A stretch of 11,818 nt of DNA from contig JANWKX010000110.1 of the NCBI GenBank assembly GCA_025451145.1, positions 1 to 11,818 of the forward strand. The letters run 5' to 3'. The stretch comes from Vampirovibrionales bacterium. Lineage in GTDB: Bacteria; Cyanobacteriota; Vampirovibrionia; Vampirovibrionales; JAGQHJ01. The notes beneath the pieces were generated by a model, which did not search any database, was not told where the DNA came from, and saw only the letters and a list, made by a program, of their open reading frames with translations. The position numbers and the translations under genes were made by a program. Position 1 is the first letter of the stretch. The number at the start of each line of letters is the position of its first letter. Positions 5,563-11,818 of the stretch are shown here, piece by piece.

Positions 5563-5763
5563 ATGAAACAGTTTTCACCCCCCCTTTTGGAACAGACGAA
5601 TATTTTCGAACTCATTACAGTTTCGATATCACCTAAGAAAAAGCCAATGAGACAATTACACAGCCTCTGTGGATATTTTTCTTTTTTGATGAGGTGGGAT
5701 GCCAATAACCGCATTGATATTCAGATTTCTATTTATTCCCATGGGAATATCCCACCCAGGTAA
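5563..5763 (+). CDS. Doubtful small protein, 66 residues
   Basis: The frame starts at an ATG with GGAGG at 5554-5558, only 4 nt upstream (short but usable), and encodes MKQFSPPLLEQTNIFELITV followed by a basic stretch (SPKKKPMRQ) and a short hydrophobic patch (LCGYFSFLM). No family is recognised, and the amino-acid pattern is not convincing. The 3' third contains a 16-bp palindrome and one copy of the repeat that flanks vapBC, which is unusual for coding DNA. It lies between vapB (divergent) and the 54-residue gene. It may be a small accessory gene, a degraded remnant or non-coding DNA. Confidence 0.25.
   Translation: MKQFSPPLLEQTNIFELITVSISPKKKPMRQLHSLCGYFSFLMRWDANNRIDIQISIYSHGNIPPR
5693..5756. 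repeat. 8-bp inverted repeat enclosing a 16-bp palindrome
   Basis: GGTGGGAT (5693-5700) and ATCCCACC (5749-5756) are exact reverse complements. Between them TATTCCCATGGGAATA (5734-5749) is a perfect 16-bp palindrome that touches the right arm. The palindrome contains the right copy of the CCATGGGAATA repeat. Confidence 0.45.
5739..5749. repeat. Right copy of the 11-bp direct repeat flanking vapBC
   Basis: CCATGGGAATA matches 4785-4795 exactly; CCAGGTAA follows at 5756-5763 as it does at 4810-4817. This copy forms half of the palindrome at 5734-5749. Confidence 0.35.
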
Positions 5764-5848
5764 TTTCATTCTTAACGGACGAGGTTAGTCCGCCGCCTTG
5801 CTTTATCCTCAAAATTAACGATTTTTTTGATAGGGCAATTCTGGGGAG

Positions 5849-5888
5849 TGACATGTTTTATTGTTTATGCTGACATGCTTGTGATAAT
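5849..5888 (+). promoter_or_regulatory. Regulatory-looking repeats before the 54-residue gene
   Basis: TGACATG occurs at 5849-5855 and 5871-5877, exactly 22 bp (two helical turns) apart, and a TG-extended GATAAT box lies at 5880-5888. If GATAAT were the -10 box, transcription would start near the AGGAG ribosome-binding site, so it may not be the promoter used. The repeats may be an activator or repressor site. Confidence 0.25.
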
Positions 5889-5902
5889 AAGGAGAATTTA
5901 TA

Positions 5903-6067
5903 ATGCAAGTTTCATCTTATCGATTCGGTTGTTTATGGCCTAGAATAGGCCACAAGGCCGAAGAACCACAAACAAACCCACCTGCTTCTGAACCAGGTTC
6001 ACAACCTACCCCCACACCAGCCCCGAATCCTTTCCCTATTAAAAAAGGTGATCCAAACGAGCGGTAA
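5903..6067 (+). CDS. Small proline-rich protein, 54 residues, unknown function
   Basis: A frame of 54 codons plus stop starts at ATG 5903 with an excellent ribosome-binding site (AGGAG at 5890-5894, 8 nt upstream). The product begins MQVSSYRFGCLWPRIGHKAE and continues with a Pro/Thr/Glu-rich, low-complexity tail (N-P-P-A-S-E-P-G, then P-T-P-T-P-A-P-N-P) before a charged end (KKGDPNER). No signal peptide or membrane helix is visible; the tail is probably disordered. The conserved-looking head may be the functional part. The stop TAA (6065-6067) directly abuts the stop of the convergent 45-residue gene. I do not recognise a family. The strong ribosome-binding site is the main evidence that it is real. 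Confidence 0.6.
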   Translation: MQVSSYRFGCLWPRIGHKAEEPQTNPPASEPGSQPTPTPAPNPFPIKKGDPNER

Positions 6068-6205
6068 TTAAGGATTGCCGAAAAGTTTATTGAAGGCCTT
6101 AAAGGTGAGGGTTGAAGCAAAACCCATTGCCAAAATACCACTTATGGTGGCTAAGGCTCCAACAGGAAAAACGGCATAGCCAACCATAAATCCTGATGGA
6201 ACATT
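6068..6205 (-). CDS. Small single-span membrane protein, 45 residues
   Basis: A minus-strand frame of 45 codons starts at the ATG at 6203-6205 and stops at TAA (6068-6070). It encodes MFHQDLWLGYAVFPVGALAT followed by ISGILAMGFASTLTF and a basic tail KAFNKLFGNP. Residues about 6-35 form one long hydrophobic, glycine/alanine-rich helix, so a single membrane pass with the lysine-bearing tail in the cytoplasm is likely. No Shine-Dalgarno sequence is visible; an exact TATAAT (6207-6212) lies 1 nt upstream of the ATG. The gene follows the TPR-metalloprotease gene on the same strand after 15 nt, so co-transcription is likely. The product is not recognised; the sharply hydrophobic pattern and clean spacing favour a real gene. 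Confidence 0.5.
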   Translation of the reverse strand, partial: NVPSGFMVGYAVFPVGALATISGILAMGFASTLTFKAFNKLFGNP

Positions 6206-6220
6206 ATTATAAAATAGCGA

Positions 6221-8662
6221 TTAGAACCAATAACCAGGCACATGGGGAGAATCAATATTAAAATCCCAATTGATATAGGACTTCATTCTAACACCTTCTG
6301 GATTTGTATATTTAGGTGGCGTATGATACAACGCTTTAACCGTAGCAATATCTCTCATCGTGGGTCCATTAAGATTAAAATCATTATAATGCTCGCTAAA
6401 CATGACATCCTGCGGGTTATCACTATGAGATAATCCAATTGAGTGCCCGATTTCATGTAAAGCAATTTCATAGATTACGGATTTAGAAAGAGGTTTTCCA
6501 TTCAGTTGCGTTCGAAGATAAATATCCCAATCATGGATGGTATGCAGACTGTCGATTTTTAATTCCGAAAAACCCATTGCAGTTGCTTCAGAAGATAAAT
6601 GAGCATTGAAATTCGTTTCATTGCTATTTGTATACCAATGAACTTCAATATCTGCCTTTTTAATGGCATCTACAAATTCAAAACTGAGTAAGCCATCTAA
6701 ATCTTTTTGCCACGCTTTGAAAGCATTTTTGACAGCCTCATTATCGTCATTAGACCAACCGTAAGTAGACGGTGCCTGATCCAAATACACATAGATTGTT
6801 TTTGTGCCATTACTCCATCGGCAATACTTTTTATCAAGCAAGTAGAAGTAATCTTTACTGGTACCAATCGAAGATAGCGCGGACAGTCTCGATTTAACAA
6901 ATTCACGTTGTGCTTTGGGTAATTGGCTATCATATTTTAACGCTGTTTTATAATAATTTTTAGACTCAGGATAATTTCCCGCCAGGAACAATGCGTTCGC
7001 ATACTCGCTATTTAACCTGAAAAATTTTTTAGAACTCAATGGTGGTTGCTGGGTTGATGAAATATCCAACGCTTCTTTTAAATATTGCTCTGCTTTTTGC
7101 GACATTCCCAAGGAGAAATAAGACAAACCAATGTCTTCATTAATTAAGGCTAACAATGCAGGGTCTTTGTTTTTCTTCTCTAAATTTAACGCTGTAAGGA
7201 AGTGGTTTACAGCTTCTTCATATTGATCTTGTGTAAAATATTCAAAACCGACTTCCAGTTCAGATTTAGCAGTTCCTTTATGAAGATTTTCTTCCTCATG
7301 AATCTCAATCGATGCAATCAACTTTGTCAATTCTCCGATCAATATATCCTGCCTTGGGGTGATATTCTGGCAAATTTCTAGCGCTTCTTGGTAATATTTT
7401 TTGGCCTCTTCGAGCTTGTGCTGTTGGTAACAAAGAATCGCCAGATCTTTTATAAGATCCTGCGTAACTAAGCTGTTATGTCCATAACGTTCTTCAATAA
7501 TGGGTAACGCATTTTTTAAAAGGATTTCACCTTTATAGTAAGTTTTGTTTCTTAAATAAACCCCTCCCAAATTCATATAAAGGTACCCAAGGGCCGGGGT
7601 ATTCCCTTTTGTTGATTCATCAATGGCTGGTTTGTATAGATTTTCAATGACGGCGGGTTTAACGCCTCTTTTTTTCGCCTGTGATATTTTTAAAAGGACG
7701 TTATCTAACTCAATTTTAGTAAGGGCTTGCCGAACATTCTCAATCTGTTCAGCCAATTTAGCATCGCTAACACCTTTCCAAGCGTAAGTCTTTAATCCTT
7801 CTAATCCAACGAGTGCCTTTTTTTCATAAAATTCTGCCTCCTCAAATTTGTGTTGCTGCCAGCAGGCGAGTGCAATTCCCATTGACATATAACCTTCAAA
7901 TGGGTTTGAAATACCTTCCTTTTGCTCCAAATGGGCCATATTTCGTTTCAAATTGATTTCAGCGAGGTCGGGTCTTTTTTGATGAATGTAATATAGAGCT
8001 AAATAATCGTATAATTTCCCTAAATTTCCATTGTTTTCTGCGTCTGCAGCTTGGATCGCTTTTTTGAAGAGCCCTTCTATCGTTGGCATGTCAGCATCAT
8101 TTTTTTCTGCTGCAAGTATTTCATCAAGTGATTTCTGAAGACGCTCAACGGCCTCAATTTCTAAGATAATCGATTTGAGAAATTGGATTCTTTTATTGTC
8201 ACGTGGTATGGAAAGTTCTCTGATGTAGAGCTCTTCTTGATAATATTTTATAGATCCAAAATATATTTCATCGCTAAGCGTTCGGCATGCGGCTTCCAGA
8301 TCATGATAGATTAAGGCTAAGAACTGGTTTGAATTACCAAATCGCTCCTTGATTTGATTCAATTTATCCGATAAATAGGACTCCACTAAATCCGGTCTTT
8401 GTTGACTGAAATAATAATTGACTAAATCTTGATAAAGGAACATTAAAGTCCTATTATCGGCTTTTTGAGCCATATCGATTGTATTTTGGTATAAAAGTTC
8501 AACTTCTTGGAGTGGCGCTCCGCGTTTTTTTGCTTGGATGACTTGACGATATTCTTCTTTCAATTTTGTCATATCAAAATTGTCTGCTATGGCTGTGGCA
8601 TTAAAAAGCAGTATAGCGGATGCAAGCAGGATACCCCACTTTAAACCACGTTGCTTTCGCAT
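6221..8662 (-). CDS. Secreted TPR-repeat protein with C-terminal matrixin-type zinc metalloprotease domain
   Basis: The 813-residue protein begins with a signal peptide (MRKQRGLKWG, hydrophobic 10-22, likely cleavage after A-I-A at 24-26). Residues 30-460 hold three copies of a module of about 143 residues, each starting near Q/A-A-K-K-R-G (43, 184, 328) and containing TPR-like helix pairs. Further TPRs follow at about 466-590 (YEEAVNHFLTALNLEKK, AEQYLKEALDIS, YPESKNYYKTALKYD). The catalytic domain spans about 617-782. It has HEIGHSIGLSH (736-746), giving zinc ligands H736, H740 and H746 and catalytic E737, and a Met-turn D-V-M-F (752-755); this is the matrixin/M10-type HExxHxxGxxH signature. 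The start has GGAGG 4 nt upstream. The gene is visibly AT-richer than its neighbours. The protein probably works outside the cytoplasm, with TPRs presenting substrates or partners; the substrate is unknown. Confidence 0.88.
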   Translation of the reverse strand: MRKQRGLKWGILLASAILLFNATAIADNFDMTKLKEEYRQVIQAKKRGAPLQEVELLYQNTIDMAQKADNRTLMFLYQDLVNYYFSQQRPDLVESYLSDKLNQIKERFGNSNQFLALIYHDLEAACRTLSDEIYFGSIKYYQEELYIRELSIPRDNKRIQFLKSIILEIEAVERLQKSLDEILAAEKNDADMPTIEGLFKKAIQAADAENNGNLGKLYDYLALYYIHQKRPDLAEINLKRNMAHLEQKEGISNPFEGYMSMGIALACWQQHKFEEAEFYEKKALVGLEGLKTYAWKGVSDAKLAEQIENVRQALTKIELDNVLLKISQAKKRGVKPAVIENLYKPAIDESTKGNTPALGYLYMNLGGVYLRNKTYYKGEILLKNALPIIEERYGHNSLVTQDLIKDLAILCYQQHKLEEAKKYYQEALEICQNITPRQDILIGELTKLIASIEIHEEENLHKGTAKSELEVGFEYFTQDQYEEAVNHFLTALNLEKKNKDPALLALINEDIGLSYFSLGMSQKAEQYLKEALDISSTQQPPLSSKKFFRLNSEYANALFLAGNYPESKNYYKTALKYDSQLPKAQREFVKSRLSALSSIGTSKDYFYLLDKKYCRWSNGTKTIYVYLDQAPSTYGWSNDDNEAVKNAFKAWQKDLDGLLSFEFVDAIKKADIEVHWYTNSNETNFNAHLSSEATAMGFSELKIDSLHTIHDWDIYLRTQLNGKPLSKSVIYEIALHEIGHSIGLSHSDNPQDVMFSEHYNDFNLNGPTMRDIATVKALYHTPPKYTNPEGVRMKSYINWDFNIDSPHVPGYWF

Positions 8663-8913
8663 TTCTCCTCCACGTCTACCAAGCGATTATTTAGCACAAA
8701 GTCGCCAAGGCCTCAAATAAATTTACTTTCGGATGTTCCAAGTCGCGTATCTATTACTGTCTGAGCAAATTCATCAGGCTTCTAGCATAATAATACCATT
8801 CCAAAGACAATAGAAAGGGCTTTCAGTTTGGCTTTCATCAAATTGAGCCAGGCTTTTTAATAGGATAATGACACCCAAATTAAATACGATTTTCTCAGGC
8901 TCATATTTTCATA
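8663..8913. other. Non-coding gap between tex and the TPR-metalloprotease gene
   Basis: The 251-bp gap holds no convincing gene or terminator. A minus-strand leader-like frame (8782-8838) encodes MKAKLKALSIVFGMVLLC and stops; it looks like an isolated signal peptide but has no ribosome-binding site. GGCTTTCA is repeated at 8818-8825 and 8830-8837. A weak TTGAGG-17-TAAATA pair on the minus strand just before the TPR gene may be its promoter. Confidence 0.4.
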
Positions 8914-11103
8914 TCAACCTGCTGAAAGGCGCATGGAAAGTGAAATACGTTTGCGGGGAATATCGATTTCCATGACTTTGACTTTGACCACATCTCCCGT
9001 TTTGACGATAGCATGGGGGTCTTTCACGAACGTATCCGCCATCATCGAGATATGAACCAGGCCATCCTGATGAACACCGATGTCCACAAAAGCACCAAAA
9101 TTCGTGATATTCGTGACAACGCCTTCCAGCAACAGCCCTGGGATTAAATCCTTGATGTCTTCGATGCCTTCTTTAAACGTTGCCGTCTTAAACTCAGGAC
9201 GCGGGTCACGTCCTGGCTTTTCTAATTCTGAAATAATATCTTGCACCGTCGGCAAACCAAATTGCGCATTGGTAAATTCTTGTGGATCCAAACGTCGTAA
9301 GAAATCGACATCACCGATAACCGATTGAATATCCCGATGAGAGGTCTTTAGAATACGCTCCACAACAGGGTAGGCTTCAGGATGAACTGCAGAAGCATCC
9401 AAGGGATTGGTGCCGCGCATGACCCGTAGAAAACCGGCTGATTGCTCAAAGGCCTTGGGGCCCAGTTTGGGAACTTTTTTAAGGGCATCACGATTTGGAA
9501 AAGGTCCGTTTTGATTTCGCATGTCCACAATATTATGGGCCAATGTTTGAGATAAACCGGAAATATAAGAGAGTAAAGCCGGCGAAGCGGTATTAACATC
9601 AACGCCGACGGCATTGACACAATCTTCCACGACGGTATCCAGCATCCGTCCCAGTTGCGTTTGATTCACATCATGTTGGTATTGACCCACACCAATGGCT
9701 TTCGATTCAATTTTAACCAGCTCAGCCAACGGATCTTGCAGTCGCCGGGCAATGGATACGGCACCCCGCAAAGAAACATCCATATCCGGTAACTCCTTGG
9801 AGGCCAAGGCAGAAGCGGAGTAAACCGAGGCCCCTGCTTCAGAGACAATTATTTTTTGTAATTTCAGTTCGGGATGACGCTTGATTAATTCCTGAACCAA
9901 ACGATCCGTTTCCCGAGAGCCGGTCCCATTCCCAATACTAATCAAGGTCACCTGATGTTTTTCGGCCAATTTGGCCAATTGGCTTATGGCTTGCTCCCAG
10001 GCATTTTGGGGCGGATGGGGGTAAATAATCGCCGTATCAACGACCTTACCGGTTGCATTAACAACCGCTGTTTTGACACCGGTTCTCAAGCCCGGATCCA
10101 AGCCCATCGTGACCTTTGGTCCGGCAGGCGGAGCCATAAGCAAATCCCGAAGATTGCGAGAAAAAACGTTGATAGCCTCTTCTTCAGATTGTTCTTTAAG
10201 CCGGTTGATTAATTCAGCTTCTAAGTGAGAATGGATTTTGGTTTGCCAGGCCTTGCTGACAATGCTTTGAAGCCATAAGGAGCCAGGTCGATTATCATTT
10301 TGAATATTGAAGCGTTTGGCAATACGGGCTTTGATCCCCTCAGTCGCTCTGACAATGTCATCTTTTGTAGTGGCCGGTTCCAGGCTGAACTTGAGAAACC
10401 CCTCGTTTCGCCCCCGTAAAAGCGCTAGTGCACGATGAGAAGGAATGGCTCGAATCGCCTCATCGTAGTTGAAATAATCGCTAAATTTCACGCCTGCTTC
10501 TTCTTTGCCTTTAACCACCTTGGAAAGAACGCTCCCGGTATTCCATAGGAATTGCCTTAACATCCCAATCAGCTCAGGGTCTTCCGAAAATTCTTCCATT
10601 AAAATCTGGCCAGCCCCTTCCAGTGCAGTCTCCGCATCCGGAATCCCTTTTTCTGAATCAATATAGGTCTTTGCGGCCGTTTCCGGGACCAGACTGGGAT
10701 TTAACAGTAATTGCCGTGCCAAGGGTTCCAGACCGGCTTCTTTTGCAATTTGAGCTTTATTTCGTCGCTTGGGTTTAAACGGCAGATACAAATCCTCCAG
10801 CTTGGATTTAGTATCCGCTTGAAGAATCGCATCATGTAAAGCATCCGTCAGCTTCCCCTGCTCCTGGATTGTTTCTAAAATCGTCTCCCGTCGTTTGCCC
10901 AAATCCCGCAAATAGTGTAAACGTTCTTCCAATAGTCTTAGTTGGGTATCATCCAGGCCACCCGTAACCTCTTTTCGATACCGCGCAATAAAGGGCACTG
11001 TTGCCCCTTCGTCCAACAATTTCAGAGTGGCTGTGATTTGAGCCGTTTTTACATCTAATTCCTGGGCAATTTGTTCACTGATAGTCGGTATTACGATTGG
11101 CAT
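8914..11103 (-). CDS. tex: Tex family S1-domain RNA-binding protein (transcription accessory protein)
   Basis: The 729-residue protein has the full Tex layout: a helical N-terminal region (about 1-320) with the conserved TVPFIARYRKEVTGGLDD block (35-52) and DLYLPFKPKRR (104-114), a YqgF/RNase H-like domain (about 328-430, starting VTMGLDPGLRTG), a helix-hairpin-helix region (about 496-565, including SVYSASALASKELP just before and V-N-T-A-S-P-A-L-L at 503-511) and a C-terminal S1 RNA-binding domain (about 655-725, GVVTNITNFGAFVDIGVHQD). Tex binds nucleic acids and associates with transcription; its bacterial role is still loosely defined. The ATG (11101-11103) is preceded by GAGGG. It ends within a few residues of the S1 domain, so it lacks the low-complexity tail many homologues carry and is somewhat shorter than the roughly 780-residue members. 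Confidence 0.96.
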   Translation of the reverse strand: MPIVIPTISEQIAQELDVKTAQITATLKLLDEGATVPFIARYRKEVTGGLDDTQLRLLEERLHYLRDLGKRRETILETIQEQGKLTDALHDAILQADTKSKLEDLYLPFKPKRRNKAQIAKEAGLEPLARQLLLNPSLVPETAAKTYIDSEKGIPDAETALEGAGQILMEEFSEDPELIGMLRQFLWNTGSVLSKVVKGKEEAGVKFSDYFNYDEAIRAIPSHRALALLRGRNEGFLKFSLEPATTKDDIVRATEGIKARIAKRFNIQNDNRPGSLWLQSIVSKAWQTKIHSHLEAELINRLKEQSEEEAINVFSRNLRDLLMAPPAGPKVTMGLDPGLRTGVKTAVVNATGKVVDTAIIYPHPPQNAWEQAISQLAKLAEKHQVTLISIGNGTGSRETDRLVQELIKRHPELKLQKIIVSEAGASVYSASALASKELPDMDVSLRGAVSIARRLQDPLAELVKIESKAIGVGQYQHDVNQTQLGRMLDTVVEDCVNAVGVDVNTASPALLSYISGLSQTLAHNIVDMRNQNGPFPNRDALKKVPKLGPKAFEQSAGFLRVMRGTNPLDASAVHPEAYPVVERILKTSHRDIQSVIGDVDFLRRLDPQEFTNAQFGLPTVQDIISELEKPGRDPRPEFKTATFKEGIEDIKDLIPGLLLEGVVTNITNFGAFVDIGVHQDGLVHISMMADTFVKDPHAIVKTGDVVKVKVMEIDIPRKRISLSMRLSAG

Positions 11104-11123
11104 GGTCCCTCTGCCTCTCTCAA

Positions 11124-11147
11124 ATCAGGATACTTCCAATTCCTGAT
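11124..11147. promoter_or_regulatory. 7-bp inverted repeat in the tex leader
   Basis: ATCAGGA (11124-11130) and TCCTGAT (11141-11147) are exact reverse complements with a 10-bp spacer, 21 bp upstream of the tex ATG. It could be an operator half-site pair (17-bp period) or a leader hairpin in the tex mRNA. Confidence 0.4.
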
Positions 11148-11158
11148 ATATTTGTCTC

Positions 11159-11187
11159 TTGTGAGTTTAACGCTTTAAAGTTAGAGT
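11159..11187 (+). promoter_or_regulatory. Candidate promoter of the 96-residue gene
   Basis: TTGTGA (11159-11164) and TAGAGT (11182-11187) are separated by 17 bp, each 4 of 6 to consensus. The leader would be about 38 nt and contain GTCTG-TTC-CAGAC, a small 5-bp hairpin near 11204-11216. Confidence 0.3.
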
Positions 11188-11231
11188 AGCAAGATTACAA
11201 ATGGTCTGTTCCAGACAGAAATGGCGCTTAA

Positions 11232-11522
11232 ATGACTATTGAAAATGACGTACTGCAAACCATTGCTGAAGCCCTACAGGGCATTCAATCGGAGTTAAAA
11301 ACCTTAAACCGGCACATGGCTCAAAAATCAGGACCGACTAAACCTGAGGCCTCCTACGGTGCTCCTGCCCGAAGTGAATATCGTCCTCAGCGGGGAGGCC
11401 CGGGCCCTAGAGGTACAGGAAGAAGTGGACCCTCCAAATTTGGCAAGGGGAAACCTTCGGAATCCCCCGGCTCGAAATCTTTCAAAGGCAAAACAGATAA
11501 ACCGCCCAGAAAACCCAATTAA
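11232..11522 (+). CDS. Small basic protein with coiled-coil head and Gly/Arg/Lys-rich tail
   Basis: The 96-residue product has two parts. Residues 1-32 (MTIENDVLQTIAEALQGIQS, then ELKTLNRHMAQK) have a heptad pattern of a short coiled coil or amphipathic helix, suggesting oligomerisation. Residues 33-96 are low-complexity and strongly basic, rich in Gly, Pro, Arg, Lys and Ser, with RGG/RG-like spots (RPQRGGPGPRGTGRSG) and F-G-K-G-K patches, which are typical of disordered nucleic-acid-binding tails. No Shine-Dalgarno sequence is visible before the ATG. It is divergent from tex across 128 bp, so a link to RNA metabolism is tempting but unproven. Three overlapping frames are open here; this one is chosen because its N-terminal half looks like protein and the other two do not. 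Family unrecognised. Confidence 0.6.
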   Translation: MTIENDVLQTIAEALQGIQSELKTLNRHMAQKSGPTKPEASYGAPARSEYRPQRGGPGPRGTGRSGPSKFGKGKPSESPGSKSFKGKTDKPPRKPN

Positions 11523-11657
11523 GCTTCTTGTTTTCAAGACTCGTAAGGGAAAGCTTCGGTTATTTGGTATTAGCAGCAGTGTATTCGCTTAAATCTAAAT
11601 AGTGTGATCTGCCCCCAATAAATTTCTAACAAGCGATACGTTGAGGACGAGGTCTTA

Positions 11658-11818
11658 TTAATGAGATTTTGCCTGCGATTGAGCATAAGGATTGTTAATA
11701 TTAATGAGGTGGGATTGGGTATTGAGGGCCTGTTTGTACTGTTTGAGGAGGTCCGGGATATCGTACTCCATAATCAGCCGGAACCCGTCACTGGTAGTAG
11801 TTGCTTCCGTTCGTAAGG
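11658..11818 (-). CDS. Unrecognised protein, C-terminal 52 residues (runs off the right edge)
   Basis: A minus-strand frame is open from the window edge to TAA at 11658-11660. It reads SDGFRLIMEYDIPDLLKQYK, then QALNTQSHLIN and a polar tail ending SQAKSH. This looks like the end of a soluble alpha/beta protein; no family is recognised. The opposite strand is also open here (53 codons from ATG 11661), with a less protein-like composition, so the strand is not certain. Between it and the 96-residue gene, 11523-11657 holds only a small TCTTG-TTTT-CAAGA hairpin (11526-11539) with no T-run. Confidence 0.45.
   Translation of the reverse strand, partial: LRTEATTTSDGFRLIMEYDIPDLLKQYKQALNTQSHLININNPYAQSQAKSH

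Noticed and set aside
5917..6141. 74-codon minus frame over the 54-residue gene
   Set aside because: Antisense shadow of a proline-rich frame (giving Gly-rich residues); the plus frame has a strong AGGAG site and the 45-residue minus frame fits the rest better.
6242..6433. 63-codon plus frame inside the TPR-metalloprotease gene
   Set aside because: Antisense to the matrixin domain; Ile/Arg-rich and unsupported.
9348..10212. Several 60-90 codon frames inside tex on both strands
   Set aside because: All are shadows of the continuous, well-conserved tex frame.
11328..11592. Two other open frames over the 96-residue gene (minus 11328-11537, plus 11359-11592)
   Set aside because: They only overlap its low-complexity part and lack a protein-like N-terminus; overlapping open frames are expected in Gly/Arg/Pro-rich DNA.
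11661..11818. 53-codon plus frame opposite the right-edge gene
   Set aside because: No ribosome-binding site; the minus frame looks more protein-like, though this is a judgement and the strand is uncertain.

Overview
This window looks like chromosomal DNA from a Gram-negative-type bacterium that uses the standard bacterial code (TGA is a stop, for example after the acetyltransferase gene). It carries core housekeeping genes (coaE, tex, tRNA-Ile) and a secreted S-layer-homology (SLH) protein of the type found in diderm envelopes such as those of Cyanobacteria and their non-photosynthetic relatives. The SLH protein and the short lineage-specific proteins make a Vampirovibrionia/Melainabacteria-like source conceivable. 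That is an inference of low confidence, and no diagnostic marker is present.

Layout. 1-184: 5' part of an unrecognised gene on the minus strand. 185-452: non-coding stretch with a 12-bp perfect hairpin, a canonical G-quadruplex motif and several GGGGC/GCCCC repeats. 453-1007: GNAT acetyltransferase (+). 1029-2129: RMD1/YagE (DUF155)-type membrane-anchored protein (-), convergent with the acetyltransferase. 2285-4071: coaE (dephospho-CoA kinase) and an SLH-domain envelope protein, probably co-transcribed; coaE is divergent from the RMD1-type gene. 4358-4434: tRNA-Ile(GAT) with its own promoter and encoded CCA. 4435-8913: an accessory-looking, partly AT-rich stretch holding a start-less excisionase-like HTH reading frame, a vapBC toxin-antitoxin pair with a palindromic operator, two small genes not previously delimited (5903-6067 and 6068-6205) whose stop codons abut tail to tail, and an 813-residue secreted TPR protein ending in a matrixin-type zinc metalloprotease domain. 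8914-11103: tex (-). 11232-11522: a small basic protein with a coiled-coil head and a Gly/Arg/Lys/Pro-rich tail, divergent from tex. 11658-11818: 3' end of an unrecognised minus-strand gene.

The housekeeping genes flank the accessory segment. The tRNA-Ile gene followed by an excisionase-like remnant and a toxin-antitoxin pair suggests an old integration at the tRNA, but no integrase or second attachment site is visible here. The most distinctive object is the TPR-matrixin protein, whose N-terminal half is built from three copies of a roughly 143-residue module and which is followed 15 nt later by a 45-residue putative membrane protein on the same strand. I found no CRISPR array, rRNA, complete insertion sequence or prophage structural gene.
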